From Fallopia convolvulus (lineage: Eukaryota; Streptophyta; Magnoliopsida; Caryophyllales; Polygonaceae): a stretch of DNA of 64,000 nucleotides. The notes beneath the pieces were generated by a model. The model ran no database searches and was not told the DNA's origin. It was given only the letters and a program-made list of their open reading frames with translations. This document shows, one piece after another, positions 32,041-44,083 of the stretch (the first letter of the stretch is position 1; every line of letters begins with the position of its first letter). The stretch is taken from assembly GCA_964016875.1 (NCBI GenBank), contig OZ024724.1:29535786-29599785 (forward strand), in the 5' to 3' direction. A program made the translations under genes and the position numbers.

Positions 32041-33785
32041 TTAATCCAAAAGACATGATGATGTGACTCCACCTTAACTTATGTCGGCCCTGGAGGAGGA
32101 TCAAGCTATGAGTGTGTGCTCTGATGACCCCATCACATGTGCCCGGGTTAAGGCCATCAACCGCAACCTCTTTCAATATGCACACCAGCCTCAGATTCTT
32201 CGAACCTCTAGAGCCACATGATACCATTTGTCACCCTATTCATGATGGCCCATGAGGAGCACTTGGATAGTGGTTCATCAACGCTCGAAACCGCATCAGA
32301 GTGACCAGGCTAGGGTACATTTCGGCATGCCCGGTGTGCCTTGCCACCTTCAACACCAATCTTTCATCTTATATTATTATTGTTGGAACATTTATGTATT
32401 TATTTGGATTAATTGTTATTAGTATTATTATGCTGTTTTGGGCCTTAGCGTGTGCATGGAGTATGTTACTCTTGTCAGCCCATTAGGTCTTGTTTCCATT
32501 TCTTATTTATACTCTTTTGTAAGACATGATGATGTGATTCTACCACATCATGAACAAGACCAAGAGGAGCATGACATGGACCATGAGCAAGTGGATCTTG
32601 CGCCAGCGCCAAGCAGACCCAAGTCCAACGCCTTGGTGCCTTGCCTTGATGCGCCGAGCGAAGCATTGGAGCCAAGTCCGTCGAGTACTTCTCAGGTTCC
32701 CTTGGACCATAATTTGGGAGGTCCCTCCACTCCTCAAATAAAGACCAAAGAAATCAAGAATGCCCATGAAAGGTGTCTTGACTCATCCAAGCGCTGAGAG
32801 CCCCTCATTGATGTTTTCGGCACGATGCCAAGACCCAAGCTCGATGCTTTGCCTTTTTGGGGAAGAATTACTCATGCCACAGCTCGAGAATTGCAAGATG
32901 AGATCAAAAGAGGACTAATGGACCAAAGTGCTCCAACCAAATATGTAGATGAAGCTTGGAGTCTCTTGGTGGCCTCTCCACTGGCACCATGAGCCTTCCT
33001 TGATGCTTCAGTTAAGTTTGGGCTCTTTATATAATTTTTCTTGGATATTTTTCTAACTTTTTCAGACCACTATGCTTTATGTGTGAGGAGTCATTGTGGC
33101 TTAGGCTATATGGTTGTAGATTCCACTTTTGTTTCCTTAGACAAGATTTGAAGAAAAACATGCAAAAGCCTTTTCTCCTTAGTTTTTCTATGTTTAATCT
33201 AGGTTTTCTTCTTGATTGTGACTCACATCAATAAAGGTTTGAGTTTAAATCCATTGGTGAGTCATATCCAAAGAGTTTGACTCTTAGTTCTTTAGATATG
33301 AGGTGACTAATATCCTTGAGTCTCTTGATCATATCCAATCCATCCAAACAAACCGAAATTCCACCCCGGTGGTTGCTGCATCCTTTCAGTGCAAAAGCCA
33401 TAACTTTCGAACCACAAAAGATTTTGACCTCAAATAATGTGTGATTAAAGAATACTCGTAGATCTAACTTTGGGATTTGAAACCACCCAATATTGAGTCC
33501 AAACGAGGGAGATCTGCTCTCGTGATCCCAAGATAAGTTCAACCATCGAGTTCCACCTTCCCTTTACGTTTGCCTTTGGATCAAGTGTCGGAATTGCCTT
33601 GCATCGAAATAGAAAACATAATCCTTCATCTCATTTGTATTTTCACGCTTCAATTGAATCACAAACTGAGTAGAAAGTTTCCTCCTTTGTTAGTTTGAGT
33701 GTCAAATCTCTTGTTTCTCAATCCCCTTCTTCCCATCTAACTTGTCAATCCCCATTCACTGGCAACCTCCCCTACACTTGGTGAG
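32041..33785 (+). mobile_element. Degraded LTR-retrotransposon sequence (left part)
   Basis: The phrase aagacatgatgatgtga occurs at about 32048 and 32521, the kind of TGATGATGTG start seen on plant LTRs. Between 32540 and 33000 a frame reads DLAPAPSRPKSNALVP and, further on, ITHATARELQDEIKRGLMDQ, resembling the TRARARxL motif of gypsy polyproteins. 33000-33780 is LTR-like, non-coding. The sequence continues at 35701 beyond the nested element. Class and limits are uncertain. Confidence 0.45.
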
Positions 33786-34118
33786 TGATACGCTACAAAT
33801 ATAGCTTAGGGATTATTTATAGTATTTTAATTAATGTATTTTTTATACAGAGTTTTATAAACTCCTCGGGTTTTCTTTACGGTTCTTTCCCGGGACGCTT
33901 TATTTGAACCGTTAGGGCTTAGTACAGTATATTGAATTCTAGAGAATTAATGAATCAGAAAATAATTATCCAAACCCTAATTCTCTCTTCTTCTTCTTCT
34001 TTTCTATCTCGTCTCCCTCTGTCTGAGTCACTCTCCCCCAGGGCTTTGGCTCTTCTTCCTTTCCCTGGTTACAATTTGTTCATTGAATTCGGTACTAGAT
34101 CACTATGGTCTTGTATCA
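33786..34118 (+). repeat. 5' LTR of the RRM-carrying element
   Basis: Pairs with 35391-35700 across most of its length (agagaattaatgaatca, aaccctaattctctcttc, ccctggttacaatttgttca), with indels. Confidence 0.88.
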
Positions 34119-34191
34119 ACTGGTTCTTTCATCCCTGAACTTTTCAACTTGTGGAAAATTCGATTTTCAACGGGGGAGAATTGCAATCCCC

Positions 34192-34833
34192 ATGGCCAAC
34201 GAGGAAGAACTAATACAAACGTTGTTGTTGGAGTGTCGTAATGCTTGCTTGGAGCGAGAGGGTCAAATTCGAACTGTGTATGTCAAGATTCATTGGGAAA
34301 TCTACCCAATTTCTTGCACTATGTTAGAGGAATTGTTTTCGGCGTTCGGAATTAGAGAGGGCGTTGCAATGTTAAATCCGGAAATAGGGTTCCATTCAAA
34401 AATTCGTTTCAAAAATAGAGAATCGACCTTGGATGCCTTCTACTCCTTCAATGGGAGAAACATCTATGATGGATTTTTTCAATTGGAGTTGTGCCTTGGA
34501 GAAGAGAAGTATGAAGAGGCTACGGAAGTAAGAGGATCGTCCAAAAGCTTAGAAATTCTTTCAGGTTCGAGCCAAGTGGAAGCTGCGGTCGACACAATCG
34601 GCTCTCCGGCGCCCGCGCCTACCAATCCGGCGCACGCGGCCATGAGTCCCGCGCCCGTAGTTTTGATGCCAGCAACAACGGTCTCACCGCGAGCACCCGC
34701 GACCGCGGCCCACCAGCCCGCGCCCGCGAGTCCTGAATGCACGGTCGCGGCCAACCCTCCAGCACCTGCGGCTTCAGAATCAGATATTCATTCCACTGAG
34801 GTACATATAGATTCATTTGATAATTCAGTCTGA
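34192..34833 (+). CDS. PTB-like RNA-recognition-motif protein of an LTR element (213 aa)
   Basis: Residues 27-104 form an RRM: beta-1 RTVYVKI, helix CTMLEELFSAFG, beta-2 IREGVAML, beta-3 FHSKIRFKN, helix STLDAFYSF, then GRNIYDGFFQLEL at 88-100. The GRNIYDG..QL phrase and the layout match an RRM of polypyrimidine-tract-binding proteins, where it reads GRNIYDGCCQL. A Pro/Ala-rich tail follows (about 130-197), then an acidic end. The frame is open with no stop from 34105; I chose the ATG at 34192 because it starts just before the folded part. It occupies the position of gag between the LTRs. Role unknown; binding of element or host RNA would be the natural guess. It could be a captured host exon or a divergent gag. 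Confidence 0.65.
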   Translation: MANEEELIQTLLLECRNACLEREGQIRTVYVKIHWEIYPISCTMLEELFSAFGIREGVAMLNPEIGFHSKIRFKNRESTLDAFYSFNGRNIYDGFFQLELCLGEEKYEEATEVRGSSKSLEILSGSSQVEAAVDTIGSPAPAPTNPAHAAMSPAPVVLMPATTVSPRAPATAAHQPAPASPECTVAANPPAPAASESDIHSTEVHIDSFDNSV

Positions 34834-35390
34834 ATTGATGATTCAGATGACGATTGGTAGAGTTCAGTTTGGTTGAGATCAATTTGAACTCCATGGCAGT
34901 TTTTGACATCTCAGACATTTCGGACAAGCACGAATGGTGGGATAGAAACTTGGGTTTTGACCCAGGAATTTTGAACATGAGCTTGTCTAAGGGTCTTGAG
35001 TTGTTTCTGTTTGATGTTCCAATGAAGAAATGTTAGGGCGTAACCGAGTGGTTGGATGGTGATGTTTGGATGGGTCGTAGTAATAGGATTCACTAGCCGA
35101 TGCTTGTACTCGATGCGGGCATTGATAGGCATGCGTCAGTGTATGGAAAATTGATTTTTGAACTAGATGGTAGTGGGAAATCTGAGTTTATGTTGATTAC
35201 TCAAGCATTGATAATTGCCCAGGAAGTGTTTCAGCTCAGAGTCACCTTGCTTTCATTTGCTTGGTTGAAATAGAAGATTGAGGTTATTGTGTGGGTATTG
35301 ATCTTGGAGGAACATGTTTACAACAGCGGCTCATGATTTCAATCTCGGATTTTCGACTTGAGGAGAAGTCAATTGTCAATGGGGGAGAAT
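34834..35390 (+). pseudogene. Decayed 3' interior of the RRM-carrying element
   Basis: Short frames with stops: VFDISDISDKHEWWDRNLGF, then TEWLDGDVWMG, FELDGSGKSEFMLITQALI, VYNSGS and the gypsy-Pol-like tail ISDFRLEEKSIVNGG just before the purine tract. Confidence 0.5.
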
Positions 35391-35700
35391 TGATACGCTG
35401 CAAATATATCTTTTGGATTATTTATTGTATTTTAATTCATGTATTTTTTATACAGAGTTTTATAAACTCCTTCTGCACTAACTGTTAGGGCTTAGTATTA
35501 TATATATACACTTATACTGTATTCTAGAGAATTAATGAATCAAAAAATAATTATCCAAACCCTAATTCTCTCTTCTCCTTCTCTTCTATCTCGCCTCCCT
35601 CTGTCTAAGTCACTATCCCCCAGGCCTTTGACCCTTCTTCCCTTCCCTGGTTACAATTTGTTCATTGAATCCGATACGAGATCACTACGGTCTTGTATCA
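35391..35700 (+). repeat. 3' LTR of the RRM-carrying element
   Basis: Starts directly after the purine tract, ends ttgtatca. A short TA run (ttatatatatacac, about 35498) is absent from the 5' copy. Confidence 0.88.
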
Positions 35701-35869
35701 TTGAGTCACCTAGCGCGTCCCTAGTCTCCAGTTGCGTTCCATAGCAACGCAAATAAGATCGATCCCGGGTAAAAACGTTATCATTTGGTATTAGAGCCGA
35801 TCTTGTAAGTTGCTCAATTTATTAAGTTTACATAAATGTATTTTTTTTATAAGGAAATAAATTAGGGTG
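35701..35869 (+). mobile_element. Continuation of the outer LTR element with primer-binding site
   Basis: Resumes the sequence interrupted at 33785. The apparent LTR end acgttatca is followed by tttggtattagagccga (35788-35804), close to the tRNA-iMet primer site TGGTATCAGAGC, so 33000-35780 was probably a 5' LTR and its leader. The minus-strand LINE cuts it off. Confidence 0.5.
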
Positions 35870-38800
35870 ACCACTAACAAGCTAGTGGTCGCCCTAGAGC
35901 ATCCTGGCGGATGAGGGTAAGGAGCCCCAAATCAACTGCAAGTGGGACGGAGGAGACACGCCTAAAAGACCCAGCGATGAAGTCTGCTACATAATTGCAC
36001 TCGAACAACGTGAGAGATACTCCAATCTTGTAAGCGAGCCAACAAGCAATGGATATCCGCATGCAGCAACTCAATCTCGCACGGGCAACGCCAGTCACCG
36101 AGCACGGCATTGACCAGCTGCAAATTATCGCCTTCAATCTGGATTTGGGGAATGCCACGTCTGATGGCCTCGAGAAGTCCCTGGCGTAAAGCAATGGTCT
36201 CGGATATCAGAATAGACAGTCGACCAATCAGTCCTCCGTCAAAATGGATGGGGAAGCCACTAAAATCCTTGAGGATGAACCCGAAATAATCCACGCCATC
36301 TGCACTAACTGCACCATCAAAATTCAATTTAATATAGTCACTTTTGGGTTTTTCCCATTTCACTCGCTTTCTACCAACCCGACCCCGAACACTAAGGTTA
36401 CGGGGGTCGGGGGAGGCAATGGCTTCTGCAAGTTTCCAATCTTTAATCTGGTTTCGGGTGAAATCCGTGATATGATCGGCATTGGTCATGTTTGTTCCGG
36501 TGTTGCTATCAAAGACTCTCTTGTTTCTTGAGAACCAAAGGCTCCACCAAACATTGGTGAGGAGTTCAAATTCCTCTTTTGTTGTCATTTTCTTTATTTC
36601 CTCCAAGATCTCGTGTTGTTTTTTCCCATCCAGGGATATATGGTCAATGATCCTCCGTATTTTTGGGTCTATTGAATTAAGGGTTGCCTTAGTGAATGGG
36701 CATGATAGTAACACATGTTTAGTGTCCTCAACCGTGCAGTTACATGCTTCGCAGCCTTGGGTTATCGGAATGTGGTTTTCTGCAAGCCTAGTTTTAGTTG
36801 GTAGACCGTTTCGGGCTACTTTCCAAATGAAGTTCTTCATTTTAGGCGGGATATATAGCCGGTTAATGCATTCTAAGTTAATTTTGGGTTCACCTTTCGA
36901 TTGGTGGAGCCACTGCATGGTAGAGTGGGTGGAATACCAACCATTTTTGCTTTGTTGCCAGTACAATCTATTCGTTAATTTATTAATGGGATTGATAGTT
37001 TTGGAGATTCTGTCGAGGTCATCGAGCGAGATGACCTCATTAAATTTCTCAATGTTCCATGAGTTGTCCTCCCGGAGGTACACCTCTACAGGTTCCTCCC
37101 AATCAATGAGGGTTTCAACCTCGGGTTTCGAGTTGAGCAAACCATTGCCGGTCCAATTATCTTTCCAAAATTAGACGGTTTTACCGTCCCCCACTTTCTA
37201 GATGAGCCCCTTACTGAACATGTCTCTTAGGCCTACAAGTTTAGACCATTGCCAAGATGTGTTTTGTTTTTTCTTACAGTTTAGAATACTTTCTTATTTG
37301 AGGTATTTTTCAGTCACTATTTTGACCCAGAGGTGTTTGGTTCCGCTGGGATTTTCCAGAACAGTTTCATTTGAAGTGCTTGGTTCATTGCAACCGCTTT
37401 TGCTAATCCCATCCCCCATGGGCGGGAGGGCGACAAATGGAGTTCCAACTAATGATTCGCTTGTAGTTGTTTTCCTTATTCCAAAAGAAGTTCTTTGTTT
37501 ATCGGGTCAAGTTCTTTCAATGTTGACTGTAGTAGTAGAAACGATTGTATGATATAGTTTGGTTGTGCTGAGAGGTTTGCTTTGATTAGTGTTTTCTTCC
37601 CTTCTTGGTATAGGGTGTTAGCTTTCCATTTTGATAATTGGGATCTGGTTCGCAAAACTAGAGGTTTGTAGGTGTTTTGGGTTACTCTCCTGTTAATTAT
37701 CGGTCATCCCAGATATTTGTCAAGTGCAACTGTGTTTGCTATTTGTAATATTTGTTTTATCTGCTCCTTTGTGTTGTTATCAGTGTTTTTGGTCACTTCG
37801 AAAGCGGATTTATGAAAATTGAATTTCTGATCGGAGATTTGGCAGTAGTCATTAATAGTGTCCTTAATATTTTTGCATGCTTGGTCGTTGGCTTTTGCAA
37901 AAAATAAATATATCATCTGCAAAGGCCAAGAAAGGGATTTTTATTCCATTCTTCGAGATTCGGATCCCGATCCCACTTTTAGGGTTAGAGCTCCAGAGGT
38001 GGAATTGTCTAGCCAAAACCTCGGTGGAGAGGATGAATAAGTATGGTGATACAGAATCCCCCTGCCTAAGGCCCGGTTGAGGGTAGAATTGTTATGTCGG
38101 TTCATTATTGACAAGGACTGAGAAGGAGACCGTTTCAACACATTGTTGGATCCAACCCAGGAATTTTTCATTGAATCCGAATTTGGGGAGTATCTCAGCT
38201 AGGAATTCCCAATCGATTCGATCATAGGCTTTTTCCATGTCGAGTTTGATTGCGTCCACCCCTCCTTCCCTCGTTTGCTTCAGAAGGAGTGGAAGATTTC
38301 ATGCGCGATGAGTGTGTTATCGTGGATACTCCTAGTCTGGATGAAAGCCCCCTGCATCGGGTAGATAAGTTTATTTAGCACTCTTTTAAGGCGGTTTGTT
38401 AATATTTTTGAGATTATTTTATAGATGGTATTGCATAGACTAATTGACATGTAATGATTGGTTGAGTTGGGGTTTTCATATATGGGTAACAGAGTTATAA
38501 ATGTATGGTTTATTTGTTTCAAAATTTTTCCATTGTGAAAAAAGCTTTTAACAGCTTTGGTCACGTCCAGGCCGACGATATGCCAATATTTTTTATAGAA
38601 GCTTGCCGACATTCCATCCAAGCCGGGGGATTTATCATCTCCGATGTCAAATAGGGCGTTCTTTATTTCAGTATTCGTTACCGGTTTTGTGATTTCTGTG
38701 TTGTCTGCTTCGGTTACTTCTTTTTGGATGGTTTGGGTCATGCTTTGGAGTTTTCTGCGGTTTATTTACAAAGTCCGGAATCGGTTTTGGAAGTCCCATT

Positions 38801-40006
38801 TGATTTCTATCTTGATGTTTTCTAGTCCTGCGATTTGCGTTCCTTCTGATGTACGAATTTCTTTGATATTTGTTCTATTTCTTCTACCGCTTGCAATCCT
38901 GTAGAAATATTTCGTGTTTTTGTCATTCAGTTTTATGTGGGTGTTTTTGGCTCTTTGTTTCCATTAGGAGTTATGGAAGTTGATTAGGCACACCCGTTTC
39001 TTGGCCAATCTTTCCTGCTTCTGGACTAGTTGCGTGTTTTTATTTTCTATGATATCCTTTGAATTTGAAGCAGATCTTCGTCTTGTTTTTTAAATTGTTC
39101 GAAAATATTTCCAAACGTATGCTTGTTCCATGCTTTTGCTTTAAGTTTAAGGAGTTGTGTTTTTTTGGTGAGATTAAACATATGTGATCCGCTAGCATTG
39201 TAACACCAGGCTTGTTTGATGATGTTCTGGAAATCTTTTCTAGAAGTCCACATCATTTCAAATTTAAATGGCTGTGCTTTGAATGGTAATCCTATAGGGA
39301 GGTCGCACGAAATAGGGTAGTGATTGGAGGTAGAGAAGGCGTGGTTTTTCGTCGTAATGGACGGGTACGATTGGATAATTTGGTTACTAACTAGGGTGTG
39401 GTCTAATTTCTCAAACGTAGTATCTTCGAATTGTTTGGATCTTTTCCAAGTAAATTTGTTTCCTATCGTTGGAATATCGCATATGTCGCAGTCGTTTTTA
39501 AATTTTATGAGTCGTTCAAACTTGGAATGGTTTGGGCTTACGCCCCCTTGTTTTTCATTGGGGTGTTGTATTTCACTGAAGTCACCCATAATGATGCATG
39601 AAGGTTACAATTCTGGATAAACTCTTTGAGCTTCGTCCAAAACTGATCCTTTTCTTCTGCCCTTGGTGGAGCATAAGCAAAAAATGATGATAAATTCGTT
39701 GTTAGTTTCCAAGTTTGTATAATGGAAGCCAATGAAGCGTTCATCCTTGTGGAAGGTTTGGATCCTTTCATTAAAGAGTTGTGCCCCCTTCCAGAGGACA
39801 CAAATCCCACCAACAAATCCGTTTGCCGGAATAAACTCAATGGAGTCAAAACCAGCTTTTTGCCAGGATTTGCTTCCTGGCGGGGTTTGGAATTTTGTTT
39901 CAACTAGTGATATTAGTTGGATATTTTCAAGGCGGCATAAAGCGCTGACCTAGGTCCAAAAGGACCTACGCTTCATGCCCCTACAGTTCCACATACTAAT
40001 CTTCAT
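35870..40006 (-). pseudogene. LINE ORF2, nearly full length, frameshifted
   Basis: Minus strand, start codon at 40006-40004 (MKISMWNCRGMKRRSFWT, the usual ORF2 opening). Endonuclease with GDFSEIQHPNEKQGG, GNKFTWKR and FEKLDHTLVS; reverse transcriptase with DIGDDKSPGLDGMSASFYKK, NTIYKIISKILTNRLK, GAFIQTRSIHDNTLIAHEI and an FADD box near 37915; then an intact 392-residue frame (37140-35962) with zf-RVT (CEACNCTVEDTKHVLLSCPF) and RNase H (KLNFDGAVSADGVD, ISETIALRQGLLEA, IQIEGDNLQLVNAV). An RNase H tail is typical of one plant L1 group. Frame changes between the blocks make it non-functional. The 3' end lies near 35870; the opposite-strand T run at about 35840 may be its A tail. Confidence 0.9.
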
Positions 40007-41580
40007 AAATAACCTTCTAATTTGTGGCTTTTGGCCATTGGGGGGTATGGATGATTCCATGATCTTCTTTTCAGTACTTTTCTTATATACTTGTTTAGGA
40101 CTACATCTTCGGGCATGAATTTGATAAGTTTGATGGTTCCGTTGTTAATATTAGGTAAGTTTATCCCCTTGTACTGGGTTTCCCCTTTTGTTTTTGTGTT
40201 AAAACTTTCCCTTAATGTTCTGTTACTATTGTTGTAACTTTACTTTAGATGGTACACTTCTGCGACATCACCTAGGTTTTTTGTATTTTGTGTTCCGGGG
40301 TTTACTCCATATTTATGTTTCGTTGGTACGTTTCCATAGTGACTATTTTCCTTATATTTTTTATTCTCGTCACTAAACCTTTTTTTAATTTTACAACCGT
40401 TTTGGTTCGAGTTTGTCGGATTTCCGCCCGAAATATTATAATCACGAGTTCATCGGGTTTTTTGGCTTTGGTACATGAAATGTAAAGGCTTTTCATAGTT
40501 GCGCCTACTGTACTTTTGGTATAAAATTGGCGTTTTTTCCTTTTGGATTTTATTGCCTTGGAGCAACTCTCCTTGATCTCATGGCTCGATTTCACATATA
40601 TTGGTTGTATGAAAAGAAACTCCACACACACTCAACAAAAAGAAGACAACACAAACAAAAACTAAACACCAGTGAGCAGAGAAGCACACACAAGTAAAGC
40701 AATGACAATAGTACCAAAACTTTATTCTCAACGACACAACAGCACACACAACTCACCACTGCAACACACAAACAGACTAAAACGAAGAAAAGAAAGCCAA
40801 CACAAGGCTGGCTCAACACAAACCTCGACGGTCGACTCGCAAACCAACCGGAACAACAACAAAAAGTACAAGCTAAGTTTGTTGGTACAAAACGGAGGAT
40901 TGGTGATTTTTTTGTTTCCTGGGGTTTTTATCCCTGTTCTAGCTTGGTTGCTTGACATTCTTGTTCGCCTTTGCAAGAGGCGTTGGATTTCAGACTCATA
41001 CTCGGCAAGCAAAATAACATAAATATTGGTTTTATCTCCAATACGCTTAGGAGAGGAGAACTTGTTAGTCATTGAAGAATATTTGACGGTTGAACCACCC
41101 ATCGTGCCCTCATTTTTATTGGATTTGTTCTCATGAGTATTAGGTATTGGGCTGGTTAAGCCGGTTAATCCACGGGCTGTGGAAAGAGCCGGTTTCCACC
41201 AAATCAATTTTGTCGTGTAACAAGTGGGTGTTACGCTCATATTTTCGGGTTAATTGTGAGGGGGTGTACGGTCCTCCGTAAGGTGCCGATCCCGGAATTT
41301 TATGGTGGTGAGCCACACTGTAGTACACCAACACGATGAAACAAGAGGGGCAAAGAAGCCCAACAACAACAAAATTATAAAGACGATGTTTGCAAGTGGT
41401 TGTTGGTTTGATATTTGGCCATCTTTGTGTTGGTTGTTTTGGATTGGTTTTTGAGTTACTACCACCACCGAAGTGGGGGTGGCCAGCGGGTTTTTTCTTA
41501 TAAATGTTGGTCTTGGCGATAAGGTTGAACTGAACACTAGAACACAAAAAAGAAGAGAGCGGACCAGAAGAACACAATCG
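40007..41580 (-). mobile_element. LINE ORF1 and 5' region, degraded
   Basis: Upstream of ORF2 on the minus strand are lysine-rich, ORF1-like stretches (KAIKSKRKKRQFYTKSTVG, about 40560; GTMGGSTVKYSSMTNKFSS and YVILLAEYESEIQRLLQRR, about 41010-41120). No zinc knuckle or DUF4283 was recognised. Assigned to the LINE by position and strand. Confidence 0.45.
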
Positions 41581-42461
41581 ATATGCTGGATAAGAAGAGA
41601 GTGAATAGAGGTCTCCTCTCTCCTAATTTATCTGCTAAAGAACGACATGCACTCAAGAGGGCACTAGATCTACAGTTCCTTTGGCCATTCATTAAACCTA
41701 CCCTGATTATTTCTCCTCATCTGATCTGCTTCTTCCTCCCTCATTTTTGGGGTGGATGGAAGTGAGAAGTAGGGCACTAGATCTGGGTTGTGTAAAAATT
41801 CCCAAATTAAGTTTCACAAGCCCTAGATCTGACTTCATTTGGAAAAAATAATTGGGGAGAGAGAACGACGAAACTCGAGAGAGAACAACGAACACGGGAT
41901 AAAGATCTCTGGTAGGACAAAACGACGAATTTGGGAAAAAGAATTCAAAATCTTCATCGCCGGTAACGACGAACTCGGGAGAGACTTCGATTTTTCATAG
42001 CAGACATCTTCACCGCCGGTAACGATGATGTCAGCCCTAAGAAAGAACCGAGGATTAGGACAGACTGACGGACTCGGGATAGAATTAGTCTACTTCACCG
42101 TCAGAGGGCAATCGGGCATATCTTCTATGCAACAACAAAGTGAGAGTAGAAAAGAAAAAGAAAAAAGGGAAAAGGGAAAAAATAAAGAAAAAATAAAAAT
42201 AAAATAGAAAATAGAAAAAAGGAGAAATTTAAATTTAAAATTAAAAAAATATAAAAATTGTGCCAAGTAGGATCCATATCAGTGCCAGTAATTCTTCCAC
42301 TCGCTCAAAAGAGAGTGAGTTACACGTATTTGTCCACATCAGCAATTAGGTGCTCAATAGGTGTCAATTCATATAGTTCAAGTACTCAATTGAACATTCT
42401 CAAAGGAGGGAAGTTAAAGTGACCAATTGGTCAAAGGTGAGGTGCTTGTATATGTATTCTT
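41581..42461. other. Spacer: possible LINE 5' end, then A-rich DNA
   Basis: 41880-42060 contains two related phrases around cgccggtaacgacga / cgccggtaacgatga. 42130-42260 is almost pure A with G. 42330-42460 resembles a degenerate transposon end (aattaggtgctcaat, ttggtcaaaggtgaggtgc). No gene supported. Confidence 0.35.
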
Positions 42462-42891
42462 CCATATTTTATTATAAAATTAGATATGGTGGTTATTCGT
42501 TTTGATGAAGCATTCTATCTTAGTCAAAAGATATAATTTCTGCGTGGATTGGGGAACAAGAAATCGCTTGTTGGGTGTGTAGCATTGTCGGCCCACCATA
42601 AGAGATAGAGTTTTCAACCTTCTCTCTCCCTTGCCTCCATTATAAATACATGTCTTCTCCATGTATGATGAGCACCCCATATTCCCTGAGCTCGCTAGCA
42701 AGTCTTGTCCTTTACCTCGACGTTCGAATGACAAACTGCTCTTTTGACTTAGGCATCGGAGGTGGATTAGGGGGTCCCCGCCCCTTGTTTCCATTGTTTT
42801 CCAGGTCCTAGGTTAAAGAGGAGCTTGGAACAGAAGGTGAAGAAGGAAATATAAGATCATGGCATTGAACACGAATTTTTGTGCGCTAATA
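42462..42891 (+). repeat. 5' LTR of element Y, left end missing
   Basis: Aligns with the LTR of X from its ataaaattatatgacggtta segment onward. Ends gcgctaata, where X has acaccaaca. Confidence 0.75.
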
Positions 42892-43699
42892 GTTGGTGTC
42901 GTCTGTGAGAAACGAGGATTCAAATCCATGAGCAATCAATCCCTGAAGAAAAACAAATAACCTTTTCGAGTCTTGGGGCAATTGCGCAAAGTGAAATCCA
43001 TCGCGATGCCGTGAGTGAGTGAAACCGCAGCCGCGGAATAGAGCGCCGCAACCACGGACCAAAAGACCTCCACCGTGCCCCCCGAAGGCCGCAATCGCGG
43101 TGCATAGGGAGATTGAGCGCACTCCGATATTCTCTCGGAGGATCGAACCCTAATGAGTCCCGAGGTTGGTAGTCGACCACCGTGTAACAGTTTGGGTTCG
43201 GGTGCGCACCCGATATCCCAAAAGTGAAAATTTGATCATGAATCGCATATCGACAATCGATCGTTGTCAAAGCGACAAATCCTGAGCATATGGAAGACAT
43301 CGACTTCCTAGGCCGAAACCAAAACCGAAGATTGCAAAAGCGGCAACAAGGGGGTCTCGCTTGATCGATCGTGTTCATCAATAAAAAGGAGCCGCCTTGG
43401 GATTCGCGCAAACCCTAGGCGAAACCATGCTCGAATCACCATACCCAATGTCGATCGCAATGTGCACTGCGAAATCGATGGCGCTATGGCAAGGAGCGAC
43501 CTTGCTAGCACCTTGTCGAGTTCAGTCCCGCCTAACGTTGGTACTCCACCACTGATTAGCAGGTTGGCTTCGGGTGCGCGTCCGTTACCCCAAAGTCGAA
43601 AAAACTTGTTCGTAAATCGCATACCAATGATCAACCAACATCAAAGCAAAGAAAATCTAATGAGAGTGAGTTGACAGCTTCCTAGAGCGGACCCGGGAC

Positions 43700-44083
43700 T
43701 TGCACAAATGGCGACGATTGATATTTGCTCTATCGAACGTGAGTGACAACCAAATCATCGCTGGGAAGTCCGCGGTCGCGGCCCGAGTAGCCGCGACCCA
43801 CTTCACCGTGACCAAGGCAGACCAATCCGTGGCCGCGAATCTCCCAAAACTAAGACTTGTCACGAGGGTTCCTGCGACCGCGGCTTGTGAGACCACGACC
43901 GCGGACTCGCCGAAGTTGAAAATACGCGAAAGTCATCGCACCGAAAGCTTTCTTGAAAAGGCTCGGAACCCATATGACCTGTCTGGAATAGACTTGGATC
44001 TTGCTTGCCATAAGTTGAACGTCCTCTTAGACATGAAGCCGATCGTAAAAGCAAGAAATAAGATCCTATATCCAGCATACTAA
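43700..44083 (+). CDS. Unidentified frame in element Y (127 aa)
   Basis: Begins MHKWRRLIFALSNVSDNQ and is rich in Ala, Thr and Val where it crosses the CCGCGACCGCGG words (AVAARVAATHFTVTKADQ). The protein-level pattern may be only a reading of the palindromes. No domain recognised. Confidence 0.25.
   Translation: MHKWRRLIFALSNVSDNQIIAGKSAVAARVAATHFTVTKADQSVAANLPKLRLVTRVPATAACETTTADSPKLKIRESHRTESFLEKARNPYDLSGIDLDLACHKLNVLLDMKPIVKARNKILYPAY

Larger units (their letters stand above)
33786..35700 (+). mobile_element. Small non-autonomous LTR retrotransposon carrying an RRM protein
   Basis: LTRs at 33786-34118 (333 bp) and 35391-35700 (310 bp) begin TGATACGC and end TTGTATCA, with inverted ends TGATAC/GTATCA. 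The flanks gtgag and ttgag form a 5-bp duplication with one mismatch. A purine tract (aatgggggagaat) precedes the 3' LTR. The 1.27-kb interior holds one intact frame (34192-34833) with an RNA-recognition motif, a decayed stretch, and a last segment (ISDFRLEEKSIVNGGELIR) like the C-terminus of gypsy Pol. No protease, RT or integrase, so it must use proteins of another element. Confidence 0.85.

Noticed and set aside
34479..34978. Minus-strand Ala/Gly-rich frames opposite the RRM protein
   Set aside because: Antisense of the Pro/Ala-rich tail; no domain.
36244..37552. Long plus-strand open frames (up to 230 codons) across the minus-strand LINE
   Set aside because: Antisense shadows of the zf-RVT/RNase H frame; no domain in the plus reading.
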